This document shows, one piece after another, positions 1-11,414 of a stretch of 64,000 nucleotides of DNA. Numbering within the stretch: position 1 is the first letter of the stretch; each line of letters opens with the position of its first letter. The translations under genes were made by a program, and so were the position numbers. The notes beneath the pieces are model-generated. The model saw nothing but the letters and a program-made list of their open reading frames with translations, made no database searches and had not been told where the DNA came from. The stretch is from Sanghuangporus weigelae (lineage: Eukaryota; Basidiomycota; Agaricomycetes; Hymenochaetales; Hymenochaetaceae), in NCBI GenBank assembly GCA_033182465.1, contig CP137324.1:1302001-1366000 (forward strand). The letters run 5' to 3'.

Positions 1-380
1 GTCAGCTTTGGTTGCGTGAATTCCCTAATCAGCATGCCTTGTGTCATGTCGTACGTTCCCGTCTCTGTAATTCATTTACTCACTGAATACTGATCTTCTC
101 TCATCATTCCAGGCACGCGTCTATCGACGCTGCTACGCGTGCGGAACGCGGATTGCCAGAAGATCTTATCCGGCTCTGCGTTGGTATTGAGGACACGGAT
201 GATCTCCTAGATGATCTTGAACATGCATTGCTCGAGGCTGGCGGCATTACGCTCGAACAGGGTGTTGACGGCCATCATTATGTTCGAGCCTCACTGAAAC
301 GCGAGGGTCACGCGATCAGTCGCGCAGTTGAGAAGCTTGCACTCAGCGAGCCCGAAAGTCGCCATAAAGATGAGAGAGAA
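1..380 (+). CDS. cystathionine lyase, C-terminal part (partial, fused to mevalonate kinase)
   Basis: This is the C-terminal end of a PLP-dependent trans-sulfuration enzyme of the cystathionine beta/gamma-lyase family; most of the gene lies before the window. Exon 1-50 reads VSFGCVNSLISMPCVMS. A 62-nt intron (51-112, GTACGT...CCAG) follows, and the frame resumes at 113 with HASIDAATRAERGLPEDL, then the family end motif LIRLCVGIEDTDDLLDDLEHA. Family members normally stop soon after this helix. Here the frame stays open through a charged linker (about codons 240-380) and enters the mevalonate kinase motif with no stop and no in-frame ATG. Family assignment is firm; beta- versus gamma-lyase cannot be decided from this fragment. 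The missing stop could mean a true bifunctional protein or an unseen splice. Confidence 0.8.
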
Positions 381-2087
381 TGGTTTGTCAGTGCTCCTGG
401 CAAAGTCATCTTGTTCGGTGAACATGCAGTTGTGCATGGCGTTGTGAGTATTTTAGTGACAGCTGAGATGCTCGCCTGAGTTGACCCGCTTAATATGAAT
501 AGACTGCACTCGCCGCATCGGTAGATCTGCGATGCTATGGCCTTACTACTCCCCGTAAGGACAACAAAATATCCGTCCATTTCACGGATCTTGCAGGTTA
601 TCGTCATGAGTGGAATATTGACGAGCTTCCCTGGGACGCTGTAACATACATTTCTCCTGGAACGAACCATCCGGACACGCTTGATCCAAAGCTAATCGAG
701 GCAATCTCTACCCAGGCGCTCCCACTTTCCATACATGACTCTCCGACTGCACGGACCGCAGCTCTGACTTTCCTCTATCTGTACATGACGCTCGCCGGTG
801 ATGTGAGACCTGCAATACACTTCAGTGCGCGTAGCACACTTCCTGTTGGTGCAGGTCTCGGCTCCTCTGCATCCTTCTCATCCTGCGCTGCAAGCGCCTT
901 GTTGCTCGTTCTGAAGCGCGTGTCCGTACCGTCTCGGCCTGCTCCAACCGTGCCCCCGATTGGTCCGGAGCACCCTGGGCATATTCACGTCAGCCATCAA
1001 GGAAGACGTGCACTTCCTTCGGACGTAGCGGAGGAAATTAACCGATGGGCCTTCGTTGCTGAGAAGGTGCTCCATGGAAATCCTAGTGGAGTGGATAACT
1101 GCGTTTCTGTGTTCGGTGGCGCTCTTGCGTACACACGTCCCGGTTTTGGAAAGAAAAGCGGGATGGATCCTATTCACGGGTTAGTCCTTGACATATGACT
1201 GCTTACTTTACTCTGACTAGTGCATGCTACAGGTTCAAGTCTTTGAAATTCTTGCTTGTAGACACGAAGGTTCCAAGAAATACAAAAGCCCTCGTCGCCG
1301 GCGTGGCACTGAAAAAGCAAAACGTGAGTTTTGAAGATTTATATGCCGGGATACTTACTGACTATATCTGATCTTCAGGAGCCTGAATATGTTGAAGGTT
1401 TGCTGGAAGCAATTCAAACTATCAGCAACGAGGCACGTCGCATACTCGCTGACCCGGATCTTCCGCGTGGAGAGCAGCTTAAAGGACTCGAAGTATGTCT
1501 TTTGCATAGTGGATCTGGACAGGGCCTTGACGTATCCTTTCAGAGCCTTATCAACGAGAATCACGCGCATTTGCGTGACCTAGGTGTCTCTCATCCTGCA
1601 CTAGAGGCAATCAAATCAAAGACGGCAAGTTACAACCTCCAGACCAAGCTGACTGGCGCCGGAGGGGGCGGATGCGCGGTGACATTAGTTCCGGACGGTA
1701 AGCCATTGCTGTCTCAGGATATTCTGCCTGCAAACTAACGGTTTCTCCTCTCCTTATTGCTTTGTCATTCACCGATATTTTATCCTGTTTCTGCATCCAG
1801 GATTCTCCGAAGACCAGCTAAAGCAGCTAATGAGCGAGCTACGAGCAGACGGCTTCGAGCCGTACCTGACATCAGTCGGTGGATCCGGAGTCGGTGTTCT
1901 CTCGCCGCACGCCGCGTCGGATGAACCTCACGTCACTGCTTACGCTTTGCCCGTGACTCCACCAGAAACTCCCGGCGTTCGGGAAGACGTGGCTCAAGCC
2001 TCGTCATTACGCTCGGTCTTTGAAAATGCCGCTTCAAATGACTTCGCTACTTGGGCCGAGCAGCGCGGTAGATGGCTGTATGTATGA
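381..2087 (+). CDS. ERG12: mevalonate kinase (GHMP family)
   Basis: Mevalonate kinase phosphorylates mevalonate with ATP in the cytosolic isoprenoid (sterol, dolichol, terpene) pathway. The GHMP signatures are clear: N-terminal FVSAPGKVILFGEHAVVHGV, the ATP loop LPVGAGLGSSAS (from about 838), and the C-terminal glycine motif KLTGAGGGGCAVTLV (from about 1648). Introns by frame and splice signals are 444-502, 1180-1232, 1324-1378, 1493-1542 and 1698-1800, all GT-AG. The stop TGA is at 2085-2087. There is no in-frame ATG ahead of the first motif; the frame is continuous with the upstream lyase. An ATG at 370 is in another frame. The C-terminus carries a roughly 60-residue extension after the last conserved helix. 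It may supply the pathway used by the sesquiterpene synthase next door, although the gene itself is housekeeping. Confidence 0.92.
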
Positions 2088-2904
2088 TAGACGAACTGGA
2101 GTAAAGTTCAAACTGCTTGATTAAACCGAACCGAAATACATACTGTTCTGAGTGGAGTCTAAAAGTTACATATGTCCTGTGTAAAATTTTCTGTCCCTTG
2201 TAATAAATATTCATTACGGTGTCTTGAATATGGTAATGTTACAATGTGTACAGCCCGAACATCAAGTCGGGTACATAGTGAAGAAGATTGGCTTGTTCTG
2301 CAGCATTTCTTTCTCCAGGAGGCACAGTAGCTTGAAACAGCGCGACGACAACGCTCGTGTACTTCGAGTCGAGTCATCATATCATCAAGCCACAAGATGG
2401 GAACGCCGATTTGATCCTCCGACTCTTCGGTGATACGGTTATTCAGACAACAGGCTTAGTAAGTCCTGAAATGACGGAATTTGCAAAATTTGGTAGGGAA
2501 GAAGACAAGAATCTTGAGTCCAAAAAGTCTAAGTCTATTTTGGCGCGCGCCAATAGTGATTGTCCGTGATTTGCGTGCAAGAACGGATTGACGGTTGCTA
2601 TTTTAGATTTGAGCGAGCCCCTTGTAAATATAATCTCTCGATATTGAGGAGTAATAAATATGTACAGTACAGTGTCACTGACATATCGAATGATGACAAG
2701 TTAAGAAAAAAGAGTTCATAAGGTTTGATCAGCAAATCAAGACAAGAAAAGCCAAGAAAGGCCCATTTTGAGCTATGAAATATTTTGGGAAAAAAATTGT
2801 AGATCATCAAAAGAATAAAGATAAAGTTAGATGAAAGATAGCTTGGAAAACAGAGATGAAGTAAATTCTGATTGTTATTCGGATTCCCAGTCGAGGCGAG
2901 CATA

Positions 2905-4089
2905 TCACTGTATTCTATCCGCGAGCTTGACGACGAGGGTCTTGCGGATCTCATCGTGATCACGCCCGAAGTATCGTCGAGTCGCGAAGCTCCAGCAGAT
3001 ATTTCCAATAATCCAAGTCTCGAGTGCACCGATGAATCGCATCACATCGTCGTCCGTCTTCTCGCCGAACGAAGGCAGCGCCATCTTGTCATCGACGAAA
3101 TCTGCCAGGATAGACTCGAATTCTGCGCCTACGAAGTCCACTGTCTCTTGCAAAGAGAGCGACTTCTCCTTCATGATTACTGTGACGATATTCGAACAAG
3201 AGTGGCCCTCGCGAGCTTGTTCCATATTGTAAGAATAGAGATCCTATTACAAACCTCAGTATCGTGGCAGGAGCGAGAGAGCTAAGAATCGAACTTACGT
3301 TGCAAAGAGCAATCATATCGACAGCGCCGTAGAACATGCGCACAAACGTCGGGTCATCGAATACCTGAAAAAAACTTCTCTTTCAATATTGTTCCTCTCG
3401 GAGAGCAGTTGGCATAGACTTACCTCGTCTGGGAGGTCAAATCCGAAGCAATATTCGAAAAGGCTGAAGCAAAGACGAAGTGCGATGTTCTCTCTGCGGA
3501 GGACACGGTACTCTTCGAGGCCAAGGACTTCTCCTCGCTCACGTAGGGCGGCCTCCTGGCAGACCGCATCGATGTATGAGCTGCAAGCCTGAACCAATCG
3601 ACGCATCGATCGAGGACCATTTTTGAGTAAAAGACGTGATCGGAAACTGTGATGATAGATGAAGGTCAGTGAGTAGCCACCACGTATGGAGCACTAGTGG
3701 ACAGACCTCGCAGTCATCCGTGAAATAACGGAACCATCACAATCGCCTCCGTCTAAGGTCTTGAGAAAAGAAGCCATCGTCTTTCGAGCATCGTCTGCAT
3801 TCTGGTCATCTGTGATTTCATCCAGGGCAAAGAGGAGACTGATGAAGTCCAGGCATGTGCGATATTCTTCGTCTCCCGCGTAAGGATAGGTATACGCTAC
3901 GAGAAGATCGGCGTCCGACTTGATGAATATTTCACGCTTTTGTGCAGATAGAACACCGAAGCTGTCGAACCACGCAAGAGACTCTGCGCCTACGTGTTTG
4001 AAAGGCTTTTTGACAGAGGAGGTCAGCTTCGTCATGGAGGCGAAGTCGGGGAGCTTGAAAGAGGCACGAGGGGAAGATGAGGATGCCAT
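2905..4089 (-). CDS. sesquiterpene synthase (class I terpene cyclase)
   Basis: The gene is predicted to ionise farnesyl diphosphate and cyclise it to a sesquiterpene. Four exons were built: 4089-3707, 3646-3424, 3364-3299 and 3243-2905, giving 336 residues, the usual size for fungal single-domain cyclases. The metal-binding aspartate motif is DEITDDQ (D(D/E)xxD) near residue 93. The NSE motif appears only after splicing: Asn ends exon 3 and exon 4 continues DLYSYNMEQ, giving NDLYSYNME. The C-terminal WSFATRRY matches the WxxxxxRY motif. Splicing is GT-AG throughout, introns 55-60 nt. No P450 or other tailoring gene is recognisable beside it. The product cannot be told from sequence. All catalytic motifs are intact, so it is probably functional. 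Confidence 0.93.
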
Positions 4090-7000
4090 AGGAAGAGCTG
4101 AACTGGTTGCTCTGCGTGAGCTAGGAGACTGCAGACAAGTAGTGAAGAGCTTTCTTTGATGATGACTTCTGTCTCAAGAATAACCCTTTTTATAGCTGTT
4201 TGGCTACTTGCTAGACGTCATGATATGCTCGTGAGCCGGGAATTACTCATTCAATCTCGATTTGTGCATCGGATTGGCACAGCAACGGACACAAAGCCAC
4301 ATCCTCCGTGCGCGGAGACTCATCGAGACACTTAGGCGTTTACGGAAATTTTTCTCAGACAAAGCGATGAAATACGAGGAGACAGAAGGATCGGGATACT
4401 ACCTCGACAACGGAGATCTGGCTGTGCCTAGTCGGCGGGTGAAATATAATGACCCTAATCCAGTCGAAAATCCCGATGTGATCCATGTCCAGTCGTCAGC
4501 CTGTAGAATCGGTCCTGAAGATTAATTGGCTACGGATGGACCAGCTTGGTAGGTTGCTCAAAGTGGAACGGACCCGTAGAATCCGGCAGGTTCGGATTTG
4601 GGGCTGCGCGTGACAAATGTTCCGGACACAAGTTTGGAGGGCTAAGCACATGGCGTGAAATGCAGAGTGGGTTTGTAGGGAGCCGCAACGATCATAATGA
4701 CTGTGTCAGGTCTGATTTACTGGTATGGTGAATGATTTAGGTCAGCATCGGTAAACAAGAATTTCCTGTACGGTCTTCAGCTCACCAGCAAGTTCACAGA
4801 TTCTGTTCCGTCAATGCCGGAAGAAGAACGAGAAGACCCGGATGGCCGAGTGCCTTAGCGTCCCACGATTTACTTTCCACTTAATATCATGCAGCATATG
4901 CAAAGAGAGTGAACATTGGTTCGGGCTGAGGGGTATGCGAGTCAGTAAGCAATCAATACATACTCCGATTCTACTTTCTAATCCTCGCCAGGCCCAGAAA
5001 TAAGTCTAGGAATTGGAGAGTTCGTCATTCCTAGAAAAATAAGCTCTTGAAAAGAGCACTTTATTTGCAATATCGATGTCTCCTTCAGTGCATAGTATTT
5101 TGATCGGGATGTCATGGCGAGGTAGAAAGTCAGAGATGGGACTGAAGAAAAAAGGAACATCTGGGTCGGCTTTACCCGATAAACCCGCCCATTCCCGATT
5201 CATTCTATGCAAACTCGCATCCTTTCCGCTAAAAATGTCAACATCCTCCCTAGCTTAGCAGACAAACACTGATATGATACTTGAATGCCCGAATATCAAA
5301 TTTTGCATTTTTCATACGCTCAAAGTCGGTCGCTTTGAAGACGAGAATATTAGATACTGCAGTTAAATGTATTAAATGTATGAAGGGGAATATTAATCGA
5401 TTGCGAATCAAATTACCACCGTTATGAGTCCACGCGATTCAACAGTCTCGATAACATCTTGACGAAAACAGTTCTATCGATCTTGATGTAAAATTTGTGC
5501 CTAATAAACCCTCCGATCAAGAATTAGCGCGGCGTGTCGCACAGCCAGATCTGGGACATCATGGCTTTTTTGCAATCGGAATTTTCGTGGCTCAAACTCT
5601 TCAATTCTCAGCTTCGGCCCAGCATAGCATTGAGTATCATGACTGGAGATTCATGAAAGTACGAGTAGAATGTCTGAAGCAGCCTAAACTATATACTGTA
5701 TCATTTCGATCGAAACTCGCCTTACTTGTCTTTGTGTCCGGGCTCAACGGTCAGGCTGCGACATGCTGGTAGGCTATCGACATACATATAGATCTGTTCC
5801 GCACCATCTTATACAAACATCCAACGGTGTTTCTCATTCTCGGGCACTTATACCTGCCATGCAAGGATAATATTCTGAAATTTTCATGAGGGATGCCCGG
5901 CAAAGCTAAACCCCTGCATCATCACCCTAGAAAACTAATTAGGCGAGCTCATTAATGTTTTAAGGCAGCAAAAGGGAAGCACAATTGGAGCGTATTCATT
6001 CCTGTAACGAGCATTCAGAGTGGCGGCTACGATTAAAAACGTTCTACCGCATGCTTACTTCATCCAGTCATCCATCGTGGCATTCTTCGTAGCCACCATT
6101 CACCCTTCGCATTGATGTATGATGAATCTGTTAGCTTTCTTGTTCTAAAAAATCTTCTTGATAAGCCCACGGAATATCCCATCATGGGTATCAAGGAAGT
6201 ACAAATGCTATCACTGAATTGATCACACGTCTGTTTAGTATCGCCTTCAAACCTTTGTCTAGAGCCCGAATATCAGGATTGACTGAATCTATCTCGGCCA
6301 ACCTCTTCAATGAGAACAGCCGTTAAGGAGGCTGCACTGATTTTTGATCGACCTCGAAATTTCGCGTTTGCCTTGCCCATTCTGCGGCTACGTATCACTT
6401 GCGAAACACGCGGAGCGGCAGACCAGGAATGGCATGAAAACGATCTGCTTCCGGTTGGATCAGACATAGTTTAATTCGTCTTTAATTACTAACCTTCTCG
6501 CGTCTATTTCCTTTAGGGGAGTCCGGCGCAAGTCCCGGACCGTATACTTACGCGCAGTTTCTCACCACTGCAGTCGGATTAAGCCACACTCCCGTTTCCA
6601 TCCGAGAGCTGACTCGTCTTCTACGCGAGTGAGTCACCCCGAGCATTTCATGAAGGGAGAAACTTGACCTTCCCAGAATACTGTAACATCTTCAGTATGG
6701 GTATGGAAATACTGAGAAACGATCGAGTAGTTCGGAACAATCTCGACGAGCAGATTAGTGACCACTTTCTTAATCACAAAATTCTTCAAGCTACAACACG
6801 AGCCCTCGCCTCTAAATTACTTACCACCGAGCTTAATTGTTAGCCAATCGACGTCAGTGTTCTGGATTTCCAACGACCTTCCGATAACGCGCATTTCGGT
6901 TCTTTACACCGTGTAAACAGATTGGCTCCCCGACGACCGCGCATGCCCGAACGCCGTAGACGGGTGGGGTTGTGTCCGAGTCCGTGATAACTGACAAACA

Positions 7001-7907
7001 GGATCCGTACCTTCAAGTTTCTACATGGTCGAAAGTCGGCGAAACAGCACCAGTGACAAAGAATGTCCGATTAGCTTCTGGTAACGGACGCGCGTTGGTA
7101 ATTGCTTCTTTTTCAAGTCCTGTTGCATCCGTCAAGTGGAGACAAGTTTTCGGAAGTAGGCGAGTGTCAATTTCGTTTGTACTGACTATTCTTACAGACA
7201 CCAGCCTGAGAGAACATTTGATATTTGCGCAATCATCTTTTAGTCGGCTGCATCTCAAAATCCGGACAATAGGATAGATCGCACTTACCAGCATCATTAT
7301 CGTGTTCGGTGGCGCTGCTTCCAGGTCATGATAGTCCGAGTATTATGTAATCAAGCACTTTCGATGATCACAACCAACAATCTCTTGGAAAACAAAGGGA
7401 TAGGACAGACGAAGCATGCGTTAACTTCGCAATCGCTTCAGGAAACGGAAACCACCGGTGACTAGGGATAGATTCTGCCTTGAAGGTACGAAGAACGAGG
7501 CTCTCGAGCAAATTTCTGCGATGATTCAATGGAGCTTGTCCATTAAGAAAGCTTCCTTCAAGCGCCGTTAACGATTGACGCTCAATACTGAAAAGCGCTT
7601 TGTGCCTATGCCAATCCTTCAAGCAACCGCATTACCATAAGAGCATCAAAGAATCAGGTCGTCGTACATTGTTCAAATCACACACAGGTTGAGATGAACA
7701 TCGCTAAGATCATGCGAAATCCGATCAGAACTGAGACTTAATACTAGCATCCACAGAAGCAAAGTTAAGTGCACGGCAGTCTGGGGCGAGAGAGTAATCA
7801 ACTCACGATTCCAGGCAGTAAGCTCCGACTTTTCGTTGGAACGGTTAGTATTGATACTAATATATTGAACAAGAGTAAAGCACAACTGAACCAAAGTTAG
7901 AGCATCG
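4090..7907. other. long intergenic stretch, no firm gene
   Basis: About 3.8 kb lies between the terpene synthase start and the dolichol kinase end. Short open frames exist on both strands but none shows a domain I recognise. The best coding candidates are exon-like pieces on the plus strand at 6310-6474 (a 54-residue frame from ATG) and around 6518-6843. In the latter, a frame containing PYTYAQFLTTAVGLSHTP can splice through GTGAGT...CCCAG into a frame ending at a TAG near 6843. They might be one unassigned gene or a relic. The rest looks non-coding. Confidence 0.35.
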
Positions 7908-10900
7908 CTAACAAACACCCATCAATACCTGCATACTCCAAGTATACCATGGCAATGTCAAGTTGTCATTCTGGACGGACAATGCTTCCAAAATCGCAGC
8001 AATGGAAGCAACAACTACATACCGCGCTGTTTGAAATGGCTCGACAAGCCCGCAAAGTCGAAGAAGCCATGCACACATAACGACGGACACGACAAACGCG
8101 GTACTGCCCTCAATCGTTTTCAGGGATGTCGCGGACCATCGTATTCGGCCGACTCGCCTACCGATCACGGAAGCCTGAATTACCTATCAGATCCCAGAAG
8201 AAAATACAGAGAGTAGACACATGCCATCGCGTCGCCTATACCCAACACAAGGACCCCAGTAAATAGAAGTAACCTTGAGCGGCTAAAATAACAGGAATAA
8301 GACAAGGACGATGAGACGATTGATATGAGCATACTCTTCGAGCCAAACAGTGCTTGCGCAGCCTGTCAGCAAATAGAAGTGACTTAAGATCGCAGTCCCG
8401 TTGTCTTTGTCATCAACAAATTCCGTCAAAAACACGTGAATGGCAGCACCAAATGGATACAATGCGAAATAACGCATATATTCCGCGAACGTAAAGATCG
8501 CGAAGGCGACACTGAAAGAAAGGTGAGTGAAGGCAGGCTGAAAAATTATTAGCTTGATAATGCGCTAAAAAACATAACATAAACATACGTCTACGGCGAT
8601 TCCTGGAACAAACATAACCACTGCAAGAGCGTGGAAGAATTTTCTTCGCGCGTTCAGTCCCAGAGATGGCATTCGTTTATCCGCAGCATCCAAAAAGTCT
8701 GTGGCCACAGCAGAGACAGAGACATTACCACCGTTAGGCAAAATGGGCACGAGATTATGTGGCCCGCTATAACTCTGGCCGGAATTCGCTCCTGCGGACG
8801 GATCAGATTGATTCCCATATCCACTTGAAGATGAAGGAGCCATGGAGGAAGATGGCTGCACAGATGGACCCAGTGCATCTGTATTCGAGGCAGTTCCAGG
8901 TTGTAATGCCGTGGAATGCCGATACTTTCGGGATCTATACAGTCTCCTGCCCCAGCCTGCGATACTTCCACAAGCAAGAAGGCCCCAGTATACTAGGAGA
9001 AGTGGACGTGTCCATTTTCTCCTTCCTTGTAGGATCCATTGGAACGTCCATATCCAAGGATCGCGGCCTCCGAGACACCAACGTGTCCACATCCCGATAA
9101 GGCCGCCGACAACTAGTGCTGCAAAAAAGTAGAATCCCAGAGCGAGAAAACGGCGATGAAGTTGCTTCTCTTCAGGAAAGCGAAGTTTGCGAAGCGGACG
9201 CTGGGCAATATGTCGCGAAAGATACAGGAGAGGTGCAAGAAGGACACCAACGAGAATTGAGCCAGGTACAAGCGCTAACTGCAATATAAGCAGCGGTGTT
9301 GGCAAACGAAATGTCTTGATATACAGGGTGGTAACCGGCCACATCTATCAATGATATTAGGACGCAATCAAATATAAAGGATAAAACTTACCTGAGCAAT
9401 GGTAACGTGTAAACTTTCCATAAACATAATAGCAGCCCCGAAAGTGGCGAAACCCAGTTCTCCCAGAGTGAAACCATGATGTGCTAATCGAATGGCCATA
9501 TACAGGGTAAACTGATAAAACACTGACACGGCCGCAACGTCAAGGGTCGATAGATCTTCAAGATTTTGAGCAGATAGAACATCGAACATAAACTTAGATA
9601 CTTACCACTCCATATCCCAATACCGGAACGTGCAAAAGTAAACTTTGCAGCAAGTGCAGCAAGAGATGTCATTGCCGAAAATGAGATGTATAGCCTTGAC
9701 CTCAGCCACTCGCTTCGCGGTACACTTGCTCGCTCTGAGACTGGGACAGTCTTTCGAGACCGATGATATCCTTCATATATACGCGATGAAAAAAGATGAA
9801 CAAGAAGAAGAGATGATGTGAGGCTGGAAAGCTGAACAAGTGCATGCCGGGAGCGATACAGCGATTGTATAGCATTCCACGCATTCGGTCGACGCAGGGT
9901 TCTTGGAACTTCTATAAGCCATGAAGGGAGCAGAGAATCATCTGAAGGAACGTCAAGAAGCCTCTGGCTAGTACCATATAAGCAGGCGAGTGCGATCAAA
10001 GGGCCTAAGAGAAGCGCCGTGAGCACACCGTCGTCGGTACTGTCCCTGAGGATACTACAATCAGCAAATAGTTATAAGTCTAACAGGACGGAGTACCTAT
10101 AGTTCTTTGGAACTGTCATCCAGATATATCCGAAATCGTCTTTTCGTACTGGAAATACATTGAACGTTGTTGTTGTTTTTCTATTGACCTGAGGCGATGA
10201 TGAACGATAGCGATTGCGCGAACGCGAGGGGGATCGTTTTGCAGGTACTGCTTGAGGTAGAGAGAAATACGAAAGATGTGTCCAAATGAGATAAATTATC
10301 GAAAGAATAATTATTCCTGAAAGTTCTATCACATGATTTAGTTGAGTTTATTAACTATTTTCGGGAGGACTTACCAAAAGCGATCCAGTAGTTCCCATCT
10401 ATTGAGCTATCCAGTGTTTTCCTGATACCGTATATCAAGGAAAGAAGAAGTAGAATGTTTTCACCCGCTTTGCGAGCGTCTCCGGAAGCCTTCACAGTCC
10501 GTCTTCCCCACGGGAAAGGCACAGTAATGCAAAATGTATTAGGCAGGAGGCAGCGATAGGCAGGGTTCTGGAGTTGAGCTTTACGGGCTGGAGCATTCGG
10601 AGAGATCACCCGCTTGACTTGTGGTTGAGAATAAGTGGATAATGCTTTGACATCCGGGGAGCGAGGCCGCCGTCCGTAAGTATTCGGGGATCCGAGATTC
10701 GGAGAGTTGCTCCTGCTGGACTGTTCTGGTTCTACCTGGGACTTCAGAAGAGGCGAAGAGCTCCCATTCGCTACCACAATGCTCGTTGTGGCTCTAGGAT
10801 TGTTTCTTCTATGGCTATGTAAATCATCATCACTCTCGGAGCTCGAACTGTCACCGGACTGGGAGCTGCGGGAACAACAGTGCTTAACAACGTCGGCTCA

Positions 10901-11164
10901 GAGGGAGAGTCTAAAAACATCTCACCTGGACGATCCCGCCTGATAACTCGTACTCCAATCAAGTGCAGCTTTCGTCTGTGCCTTCAGTCCAGAAAGTGGC
11001 GGAGGACGACGTCGTGTGACTCTAGAGACTCTGGCATGTAAATCGGCGGAGCCGCTCCCTGGAGGAGACGGCGACGAGCGCGAGCGACCCAGCTTGACGC
11101 GAACAGGTGGCTGTCGGCGAGGACAGTGGAATGATGGCCAGAAGGAAGAAAGCTTGGTCACCAA
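7908..11164 (-). CDS. SEC59: dolichol kinase
   Basis: Dolichol kinase is a CTP-dependent polytopic ER membrane enzyme making dolichyl phosphate for N-glycosylation, O-mannosylation and GPI anchors. Diagnostic sequence, read on the minus strand, includes LNARRKFFHALAVVMFVPG (near 8640), a luminal/CTP segment with LSHFYLLTGCA (near 8370), GDAMASVIGRRVGRIRW across a splice near 8175-8224, and LEALSVQNDNLTLP near the end (stop 7908-7910). Many hydrophobic segments lie between 8200 and 10375. The N-terminus (10375-11164) is long, Ser/Arg/Pro-rich and poorly conserved. Exons join in frame across introns of roughly 40-80 nt. No in-frame ATG was found in the first readable exon, so a short 5' exon is missing and the start is unresolved. 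One intron (8175-8224) fits only as GC-AG. Confidence 0.85.
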
Positions 11165-11414
11165 TATGTTGTCGTGGACATATTATACACATGATCGATC
11201 GACGTAGCTTCCTTCTTTGGGAAAGTCACGCCTTACCACGACCTGTCACCACTTCAGCCCAGTAACGCAATTACGCATCGAGGACGCGACGGTCACCCTG
11301 AGGGCCTTGTTTTCCGCCCAGCGCGTCGCTTTGACGCGTTCTCTAAGCAACACCTATTTCTTACGATCCTCTCTCGCTTTTACAACTCATTCTTCTCGTC
11401 CTAGACCGTCCAAA

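Noticed and set aside
2598-3029. 143-codon minus-strand frame overlapping the end of the terpene synthase
   Set aside because: It is another frame over the true last exon and an AT-rich 3' flank; low-complexity hydrophobic sequence without a domain.
4840-4900. tRNA-Ser/Leu-like string GGATGGCCGAGTGCC
   Set aside because: The D-arm-like start is not followed by a matching anticodon stem, T-arm (no GTTCGANNC) or closing acceptor stem.
11208-11414. N-terminal mitochondrial presequence for UNG1 in the open frame upstream of ATG 11415
   Set aside because: The Arg/Ser/Leu-rich frame is open, but it contains no ATG before a stop at about 11205, so a start there is not supported.
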